Source: Saccharum officinarum (taxonomy: Eukaryota > Streptophyta > Magnoliopsida > Poales > Poaceae). Taken from it: a stretch of DNA of 64,000 nucleotides. Below are positions 56,444 to 64,000 of the stretch, one piece after another. Position numbers and translations under genes: made by a program. The stretch spans positions 95,652,656-95,716,655 of the forward strand of contig CM036159.1 in the NCBI GenBank assembly GCA_020631735.1. Reading direction: 5' to 3'. Positions within the stretch are counted from its first letter, which is position 1. Every line of letters starts with the position of its first letter. The notes below the pieces were generated by a model, which saw only the letters and a list, made by a program, of their open reading frames with translations, ran no database searches and was not told where the DNA came from.

Positions 56444-57747
56444 CTCCTTAGTACACAGTCGTCCCCGGGCGACTGGATAAAGAAATCTTCTTGTGTTCCC
56501 ATAATTGGAATGTCATGCTTAACAACAAAGGTGCGATTTATGAATGTATGCGATGCACCTGAATCAAATAACAGTACTGCTGGATGATTAGCAACAGGGA
56601 ACATACCCATCATAACAGGTTCTCCCTCTGGGATTACACTTGCTTGAGTGTAGAACACACGTCCGGTCTTCTTCTTCTCACCCTTACCCTTCTGAACATT
56701 CAGGTTATTATTCTTGCTCTGAGGTTGTTGCTGTTGCGGTACGGGAGCTCTGGGATAACTGGGATTGTACTGCCTTGGATACGGGCAGTCCTTGGAAAAG
56801 TGGCCTGGCTTTCCACAATTGTAACAGGGAAAGTTATGGGTTACTGGAGTCTGGTTTCGAATACCAGGGGCATTCGGCTGCTGTGGATACTGCGGAATTG
56901 CGGCAGGACGGAAAAACGTCTGCGGCTGAGCTTGGTATTGCGGTGGACGATAAGTTGGGCAGAAATGGTTCTGAGGGTGATAAACAAACCTCTGGCGCTT
57001 TTTAATGCCACCAGACGGGCTAGAAAACACTGGCTTCTTTTTCTTCGACTCTTTATGCAGTCGGGACTTCTCTTCTGACGCAATAGCCACATTGACTATC
57101 TCATGGTAAGTGGCATTATAGCAGGTGACCAATGCTTCCTGGATTCTGGTACTCAAACCTCTCATGAAACAACTCTTCTTCTTTGCATCGGTGTTCACAT
57201 ATTCCGCTGCATACTGGGACAGATGATTGAATTTGCCCACATACTGTAGAACTGTCTGGTTCCCTTGCTTCAGCGAGAGAAACTCTTCTAACTTCATGGC
57301 CATGACACCATCTGGGATATAATGTGCTCTGAAGGCTTCACGAAACTCCTGCCAAGTGATACGGTGGCCAGCAGGCCGTGCGGCGACCAGATTCGCCCAC
57401 CACGCCCCTGCGGCACCTCTAAGCTGTTGTGCTGCAAACACGAGCTTCTGATGCTCCGTGCACTGTAAAAGTTCAAACTTCTGCTCCATGGTACGGAGCC
57501 AGTCATCTGCCTCTAGCGGCTCATCTGCCTTTGAGAACACTGGTGGACGGGTATCGGTGAAATCCACATAAGTGGTTTCCCCTCCATTGTTACGGCCTCG
57601 ACGACCCTGATTTCCATTCTGATTCTGATTCTGAGCCAACAAGGTAGTGGCATTAACCAGTGCGGCAATAGCTTCTGCCAAGGTGGGTGAAAACGGTGGG
57701 GGATTCAGAGGATTGTCCCTTTCTTGGGAAGTTCTAGTACCGTCCAT
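56422..57747 (-). pseudogene. Chromovirus gag with zinc knuckle and protease start
   Basis: A 441-codon frame from ATG 57747. Residues ~70-230 are the retrotransposon gag domain (DDWLRTMEQKFELLQCTEHQ, WWANLVAARP, FLSLKQGNQTVLQYVGKFN). A single CCHC knuckle C-Y-N-C-G-K-P-G-H-F-S-K-D-C is at residues 308-321, after a Pro/Gln-rich linker. The protease motif LLFDSGASHTF (Asp395) follows. A one-base change at about 56465 then shifts the frame, giving a false end; the correct frame resumes in the pol frame at [11 protein letters not shown]. Gag forms the particle and binds RNA; the protease cleaves the polyprotein. Confidence 0.92.
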
Positions 57748-57939
57748 CTGTTGTACACAAACTATATTTATTTACATCGCTTTATTGAATTAAAAAGCAG
57801 TTAGTACAGTACTTGTATACACACACAACTTATCTTACATTATTTCATTACAAACTTGCTCTCAAGCAAGAAACTACCCACTAAGGTTCTTAGAAAGCAG
57901 GAAAGACTACTATATTACACAACCATCCATGTCGACACT

Positions 57940-58309
57940 TCACTCCTCATCATCATCGCTGATCACGATCACTCCATCCTCATTCTCTGGAGCACTTGCA
58001 CCAGTGACATGACTCGCATCATCCCCACTTTCCATCATGGGTTCATCTTCTTCTGGATCTTCTTCCTCATTGTCCTCTCCATCAGGAACAATCACGGCAC
58101 CGACATCATCTTCTACTGCCTAGGGCTGATGATTGGGATTCATCAGATCATTTAGCCTATGAACTTCCTCATGCAGAACTGTGTTGTACTGCTCTAGGTG
58201 TGTCACATAAAGCTCCAACTCACGAACACGAGCCCTGGCTTCTGTCTCCTTTTCCAAAGACTCCTTGCGGACCCGTTTTCTTGCGAGGAGTCGTCTTCAC
58301 ACGTGCCAT
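57940..58309 (-). pseudogene. Leader ORF upstream of gag with SIM-like acidic tail
   Basis: On the - strand, ATG 58309 opens a basic start (MARVKTTPRKKTG). After a one-base frameshift near 58255 a coiled-coil-like stretch follows (ARARVRELELYVTHLEQYN, TVLHEEVHRLNDLMNP), then a stop (58127 region), then an acidic tail (GEDNEEEDPEEDEPMMESGD) closing with DGVIVISDDDEE at 57942. Total ~123 codons, not in frame with gag and ending ~190 bp before gag's ATG. The final Val-Ile-Val-Ile-Ser-Asp-Asp-Asp resembles a SUMO-interacting motif. I know of no standard chromovirus protein here; without the two lesions it would be one small protein. Confidence 0.45.
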
Positions 58310-58677
58310 CCTATAGCAAGATAGAATTAGGACGATAAGAACAGATAGGGGGATCTGAAGGTTAGCATGAATAGGATTTGAACCTTACTTAACCCAAACC
58401 ACTTTAAAAGGGAAGGTAGCTTAAGCAGGTTAATTAAACATGATGCATGCATCGCACTTACGGTCTAACAGAAAGATTTAAGTAACACATGCAATCTTTA
58501 TAACATAGGGCACTATACATGATACTTCACTACGAAGCTTTCAAATATGAGCTAAGGAAACTATAGAATAGATTAAGATAAGCAAAAGCAATTTGGACCA
58601 AAATATCAGTATTAAGTTTGTTTGACCCAAATCATTTTGAAGTTTTGCAAGGTAATACTACAATAACCCGAGTGATT

Positions 58678-58693
58678 ATGCTCTGGTACTAGC
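58678..58693 (-). promoter_or_regulatory. Chromovirus primer binding site
   Basis: In element sense 'gctagtaccagagcat' directly follows the 5' LTR end (...TCTGTGACA). It resembles the complement of the initiator-Met tRNA 3' end (TGGTATCAGAGC) with two changes, the usual primer in chromoviruses. Confidence 0.65.
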
Positions 58694-61600
58694 TGTCACA
58701 GAACCTCCTAATTATGATGGCCCACAAGTACCCGTCATTGCCATAATGACCTCTGATGGCCGTACTTATGTTCACCATAACTTAAAAGGCCTGCTTTCCT
58801 CCGAACAGGATCCAATCACAGGAGTATTGCAATATTACAACAGTTTATTCAAAATATTCAACAGAGTAATGTAGCGGAAGTCTTACAATAATATAGGTTT
58901 ACAAACCAGTTTTCAAACTTCAAACCTTATGTAACATTATTACAAACCAGTAGTAGAGAAGTATCAGCATTAACTTTATTACAACACACAAGCGAGATGC
59001 CTTACCCAAAGGCCACACAGTCTACTCGTCGTCGCTTTCTTCAACCACGACGGTCATGCAACAAGGCTCGAAGCAGACTTGTTCATGAACCGCACCTACA
59101 ACAAGGGGTTAACAAACCCTGAGTACTTGAGGGTACTCAACAAGACTTACCCGACTAAGATAAAGACTCTAAGGGCATGCTAGCTTTAGGGAATCAAGGT
59201 ACGGGTATTCTAGAATCAAGATTTTCCTTTGCAGAAAAGCTTACTAAAGTAGATCCTTATCTTCAACATTTTACTTTTACCATTGATGGTTCATTAACCA
59301 AATCTAAGTGATCCTAATCTAGATCAAAGTAATTATCATCAAAACCTTTCTCATTCTTTCTTTCAATTCCAGTTCTTAACTACGATGCAAGTCAGGTGAT
59401 CAAGTCTCCATAACCAAGGAGCAATGACGATTCGAACCGATTATACCCAGCTGGGGATCCCTAACCTCACGACATATGTAGAACTGAATCTTGCATATAT
59501 CAACCCTCATTTAGATCTCCCAAAACCAGAACGTGTCCATCGCCACCCGAGAGTACAGTACTCCTCGAACCCGACCAAATTCTAGCCCCGAGGGTACACG
59601 CTACTCTCGCCATCTCTCCACTCCCAGTGCGAGGTTAGACGTTCTCGTAATGGAATCACCAACATTTTGGGCTTACCCAAGGCATGAAGCTAGTTGCAAA
59701 GTCTTGAACACAACAGGCTTACAACGAACGGACCTTAACTGACAAGGCGGAAACACTACATTGAGACTCCTTTCCCAATGCATGTTAGCAGTGGCCAAAC
59801 CACCCGCCCGATCTTTCAAGTTCATTCTCATATTTCAATCTTCATTCAATATGCCGTCATGGCTATATAAACATTGCATTTAAAAGCTTAACTTCTAAGC
59901 ATAGCGAAGCATACTACGCATTTTCCATAAAACAGGTATCAAGGTTGATATCACAATAATCAAGGATGATAATGCAGCAATTGGGTTATCACTCAACTCC
60001 TAATTACTTAATGCAGTAAACCATATTATAAATAATAAAATATTTGTAAAATTCAAGGTAGGGTTTAAATGCACCGGGGCTTGCCTTGCTCGGACACGAC
60101 GACTGACTCAGACCCGAGAACTCCAACGTCAGGTCCGAAACCCACCGACGATCGCTCTTCTCCGGAAACTGGCTCGACGGCTTCGACTTCTTCGAAAGCG
60201 GAGACTACACGAACACATAACATGCTTTAACATGATGCTCGATGATAAACATGATGCTTGATGATAACATGCTACGAGTTACGACTGGAGTACACTTCCT
60301 TCGCGGTACAGTCGCAAACTGAAAACCTACTAACTAGTAGCGACGATTCCAGCGATACCAGCTTTAACCTAAATAAGTTACTAACAAGCTCAATCATGAA
60401 ATTAAGGTGCCAGAGATCACCAAATGGTAGTGACCTAAGGACATCACTCAATCAAAAGGCACACAACACTTAAAGTTCTTAAATTAACATTTATTTATTA
60501 TTTAAATAATTAGGACACAATTAGAAGTTAATCAAATTTTACCTAATCAAGCTCAAACTTTTTGTATGGATTAAGAATGATTTATAACAGTGTCATAATA
60601 AATTTCATCATTTTTGGATTAATAAATTAATTATTAAAATTCATGGAAGTTGCATTTAATCTTTATTAGAACTAATTAATTCTACTGCACAAAGTATTCA
60701 AATTCATGATTTAACATTTTTCCTAGATAGTTTATACATTGAGAAGCCAACACAAAAATTTTCATGAATTTTGGAACTCTACACAATTTTTAATGAAATA
60801 AACAAATAACTAAACTATTCATTTATTTGAAAAAGAAAAACAAAAACGAAATCGGGCCGATTCTTCCTTTCTCCCGCGGTCCGGCCCAGCTGGTCGGCCC
60901 GCTCGCGCACGCCCGCGCCCGCACTCGCGCTCGGCCCAGCCGCGCGGCCCAGCAGGCGGCCCAGCCGCGCGGCCCAGCAGGCGGCCCAGCCCGCTCGCTC
61001 ACCCGCACGCGCTCTCTCTCTCTGCGCTCGCTGACAAGCCGGCCCCGCATGTCATCACCCTCCTCTCGCTCTCCCTCTCACTCCCGCGCGCTCGCTCACC
61101 TTCGCGCGGTGGCCGGCCGGTGACCGGAGCTTCGGTCAACAAACTGACCCTACCATCATCATCTACACCACCCCACGACTCTCAAATTCATGTAACAACT
61201 TGAAAAACTTTCAATCTATGAAATCTTCAGAATTTCAAGCTCTACAAGTTTTGTATTGAACACTTTTTCAAATTCTCAATGGATTTTGAAATTTCAGTTT
61301 AAATTCAAAAGGGGACACATTTTTCAGATTTGGTAATTTAGAAATTACTTTTGATTTTATATTGAAACTTCAAAATCTCCAAACATCAAAGTTGTATATC
61401 TTGACCAGACCTACAACTTTGCTGTTCAAAACCTTTTCAAATTCTGCCTCCATTTTGAACTCTTAGGTTGGGGACAAAAATGAGTCAAAACTGAAATTTG
61501 TTTATTTTCAAAATTGCTCCACATTTTACACTAAAACTTTGAAAACTCAAAACACCAAAGTTGTAGCCCTTGAAAAGTTCTACAAACTTGATTTTGAACT

Positions 61601-62186
61601 TTTTCCCAAATTTTGCTTAGATTTTGAATTATTTCAAAAGGGGTAAAACAGGGTTTTGAAATTTAGGGTTTTCGGAGGAATTTTAAATTGGAATTTGTTG
61701 CTACTTTGATTTGTGATTACTTAGCGATCAAAACCTCACCCAAGGGCATCATTTGGTCCAACATGACATGGTTGACCAAATGCCACTCTTGGTTGACCAA
61801 TTAGCTTTTAAAATTCTTTTACATTTTTCCCCAATTTTGAATTTGAATTCGAATCGGAAAACTCGTGACAAGTTTTGGGACTCCAATTCAAACTCAAATT
61901 TGGAGTTTCATTTTATAGGTTGTACTTGAGCTCATACCCTACACTTGACACTAGTGTGCAACACAGTCGCACACCTCAAATTACGCAGGGCATGGACTAA
62001 GCATTTGCGGTGGCATTAAAAATTAGGGTTTTCGGGTTCGGAGCACACCACTGAGAAACACATTCAACCTAGATAAGTAAACTTGTTTTAGTTGATGCAT
62101 AACAAGGTTAACCTAACAGGGATGCTTTGCAATGCATTATGATGACATGGCAGATTAATTAGCACTATAACACCCGGGGTGTTACA
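58694..62186 (-). mobile_element. 5' LTR of chromovirus, 3493 bp, with promoter-block deletion
   Basis: Same ends as the other LTR. Comparison shows loss of the segment equal to 51496-52127 of the 3' LTR: the junction 'cgactc|tcaaattc' at about 61181 joins two ACTC words that lie 632 bp apart in the intact copy. The lost block contains the TATA box. It also gained a short tandem duplication of 'cagccgcgcggcccagcagg' (60945-60990) and a ~12-bp insertion near 61283. The deletion is on the copy that should drive transcription. Confidence 0.9.
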
Positions 62187-62273
62187 CATTTTTTTCTACA
62201 TGGCATTGTGTGCTTCATGTCTTGTGTTTTTAACAGTCCACATAACAGAGGTAAACAAACTACCATTACTTTA

Positions 62274-62395
62274 AATTAGAGAAGATACAATGGCACATTG
62301 CCATAACTCATAACTAGACAAGATACATTAACTAATAATTAGAGAAGATACAATGGCACAATGTCATAACTAATAAGTAGACAATATACAATACA
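62274..62395. repeat. Two-copy ~62-bp tandem repeat in PIF element
   Basis: 'aattagagaagatacaatgg' begins at about 62274 and again at about 62337, followed in each by 'cacattgccataactcata' / 'cacaatgtcataactaata' and 'agacaagatac' / 'agacaatatac'. It sits in the spacer between the chromovirus and the partner ORF, on the PIF side. Confidence 0.75.
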
Positions 62396-62436
62396 GAAGA
62401 TACATGCATAACTACTAGGAAAACTACAGAGTTCAT

Positions 62437-63739
62437 CTAAGATTCATCTGCAGGAAATAATTCCTTAGTTAAGCGTTTCAACATAATGTCATGTTCAGCC
62501 TTTTGTTCAGCACTAAAATTTGTAGTATCGATAGTGACTAGCTTTAGGTATTTGTTCAATTTCTTGTCCTTTGTCTTCTCTTCATTTGCTGCAGCTTGCT
62601 TAGCAATGGCTTTAGCATGCTCACTTGTTGCTTCAGCCATTTTTTCAATTGCTTGTAACTTCTTCAGCTAGAAATCATTAAAAGAGTTCACTATATCATT
62701 TGACAGGTAGCCTTCTGAACAATGTGATGATACTTTCTCTTTCCCTTTTTTTGTGCTTTTGCTGCCTTCTGGCCAATAGGGCGATGATGTACTTCAGCAC
62801 TAGCTTCGTCTGTATCTTGATTTGAAGAAGAGATGTAGATGCATTTAACTTTGTTCTTTTATTCAATATTGATGGGTACATTCTCTCCCATTTAGGCTGC
62901 CCTTTCACTTCTCTCCACCAATATTCCAATAGAAATTGCTTGTCTGAATTTTCATTGCTGAAAACTGCATGAGCTCTCACCATTATTTGAGCATCTGATT
63001 CACCACTAGCATGTGCATTTTTCATTCTATTCCAACAATGATTGAACTTCATCACTATAGGATGATATCTATTTCAGTGATTTTTCAACACGGCCGCTGA
63101 CCTTCGCTCTTCTTTAAGTGAATGCTTGTTGTATTCTTTGGCGACATCTTTCCAGTAGTGATCATATTTCTTGTCAACGCCTTGTATTGGATCATTGGAG
63201 TTGTTGAGCCATGCACGAACTAGCCTTAGGTTCATAGGCTTAGTCCACAATCTGCGCCTAGATTTTTTATTTTCTTCCTCTGGACTGCTCTCACTTTGCT
63301 CTTTATTAATAACAGGAACCCCATGTGATGGCCGTGGAACAGAAATGGGAGACTCAGATTCATCAGCACGTGAACCACTACCACTAATGCCTCCAAACAA
63401 GCCACCTGATCCAGCCGGAGATGATGGATCACCGGCCATAGCAGCTTTGAAATTTCCTTGCTGGAACTACATCAAACCTTCAGGGTAAGGAGTACCATGG
63501 TAGCTTGATGTGCCATGAAACTGTTGAAATCCTAGTTGAACCCGAAAAGGATTGAAATGATATGGATAATGGGGCTGCTGAATGGGTCCATATGGTGGTG
63601 GTCGGAAATCATGGCCAAATTGAGGTGGAGGGAAGTTTGGATACTGCTGGTTGTAGCCACTTTGTGGTCCTTGAAATTCTTGGCTTGAGGTTGAGGAGTT
63701 CAACAAACTTGTGAAGCTACCGGTTGAAGATGGGTCCAT
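62437..63739 (-). pseudogene. PIF/Harbinger partner protein (Myb/SANT-like, NAM-associated type)
   Basis: From ATG 63739: a Gln/Pro/Tyr/Phe-rich N-terminus (residues 1-90), a stop, then a Gly/Ser-rich part and a Myb/SANT-like DNA-binding region (RRLWTKPMNLRLVRAWLNNS, YWKDVAKEYNKHS, LKNH-stop), then MMKFNHCWNRMKNAHASGES, VFSNENSDKQFLLEYWWREVK and KWERMYPS. After a frameshift the tail has EVHHRPIGQKAAKAQKKGK and a Lys/Glu-rich helix ending at 62437 (LTKELFPADES). In PIF/Harbinger elements this ORF1 product binds the ends and brings the transposase to DNA. Several stops and at least two shifts make it inactive. Confidence 0.8.
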
Positions 63740-64000
63740 ACTTGTGTTCTCTCAAATGGAGAGGAGAGCTGATTTGTGTATCTGGTTGTGTTTTGTAAAA
63801 TGTGGAGGGTCAGCAATTTTCCTATTGCTTGTGTTTTATGAACTGGAGATGAGGGAGCATTTGTATCTACTTGTATGTTGTTGAACACTCGTGCAGGTTC
63901 ATATATAGAGCAGAAACAACGGCTAGTTGGGTCATATAACTGTTTGGTGGTTGGCCGGGTGGGCGGGTGGCCGTGGTTGCACTGTATCAAAATACTTTTT
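63740..64000. other. Upstream region of PIF partner gene
   Basis: Sequence before the ORF1 start on the - strand, with 'tatatagagc' at 63902 as a possible TATA in minus sense (gctctatata). The element's right inverted terminus is probably near or past the window end; I could not identify it. Confidence 0.3.

Larger units (their letters stand above)
49031..62186 (-). mobile_element. Complete Tekay-type chromovirus (Ty3/gypsy), 13,156 bp
   Basis: Two LTRs in direct orientation (49031-53124 and 58694-62186), internal region 53125-58693, and a perfect 5-bp target duplication CATTT (49026-49030 and 62187-62191). gag and pol read on the - strand, so the right LTR is the 5' one. Domain order gag-protease-RT-RNase H-integrase-chromodomain identifies a chromovirus; long ~4-kb LTRs and the LTR ends point to the Tekay/Del clade. 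LTRs look closely similar (three substitutions in the first 95 bases compared), so insertion is recent relative to its surroundings. Two frameshifts in the gag-pol frame, and the loss of the TATA-containing block from the 5' LTR, suggest it cannot move on its own. Confidence 0.95.

Overview
This is a 64-kb piece of a plant nuclear genome, and I see no intact host gene in it. The repeat families (Tekay-type chromovirus with about 4-kb LTRs, SIRE/Maximus-type copia LTRs rich in 'ccggacgcgtccggtca'-like words, Tat-type gypsy elements with a Transposase_28 ORF, grass MITEs) point to a PACMAD grass, probably Andropogoneae (sugarcane, Miscanthus or sorghum relatives). That placement is from family recognition, not a search. 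There is one assembly gap of exactly 100 N (32269-32368).

Region by region. 1-3.67 kb: mixed sequence with a CACTA-type terminus, a small MITE and a proline-rich ORF of unknown value. 3.67-14.68 kb: a nest of copia-type LTR pieces in which two LTR segments face each other as a 4.2-kb inverted repeat. Into it went an 896-bp hAT-type element (8-bp target duplication), a chromovirus LTR fragment and a complete 4073-bp solo LTR (5-bp duplication AGCAC). 14.68-18.3 kb: a LINE-like remnant with broken zinc knuckles and a polyA tail, a MITE and a truncated chromovirus LTR. 19.3-22.6 kb: host-derived gene fragments, namely a first exon resembling mitochondrial ribosomal protein bL32m followed by a decayed, intron-bearing CPN60 (HSP60) pseudogene. 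22.6-28.9 kb: the 3' part of a Tat-lineage gypsy element (+ strand) with a long ORF antisense to it, 483-bp tandem repeats and a 3' LTR. 28.9-32.3 kb: C-terminal piece of a hAT transposase, subterminal repeats and nested MITEs. 32.4-36.4 kb: a copia 3' LTR and a second Tat-type 3' end in the opposite orientation, again with the antisense ORF. 36.4-42.7 kb: a decayed 3'-truncated SIRE-type copia element (- strand). 42.7-46.4 kb: a Helitron 3' end carrying a spliced Ulp1-like fragment, a decayed gene on the - strand, and a 1166-bp long-inverted-repeat element with 22-residue coding repeats. 47.4-63.7 kb: a PIF/Harbinger element on the - strand (transposase at 47.4-48.8 kb, Myb-like partner at 62.4-63.7 kb) split by a complete 13,156-bp Tekay-type chromovirus with target duplication CATTT.

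How it fits together: the window is intergenic DNA built by successive nesting, and the order of several insertions can be read directly (PIF before chromovirus; Stowaway before PIF-type MITE; copia LTR before solo LTR; CPN60 exon before its hAT-type MITE). All transposase, gag and pol genes seen are disrupted. The chromovirus is closest to intact, but it has two pol-region frameshifts, and its 5' LTR has lost the segment that holds the TATA box in the 3' LTR.
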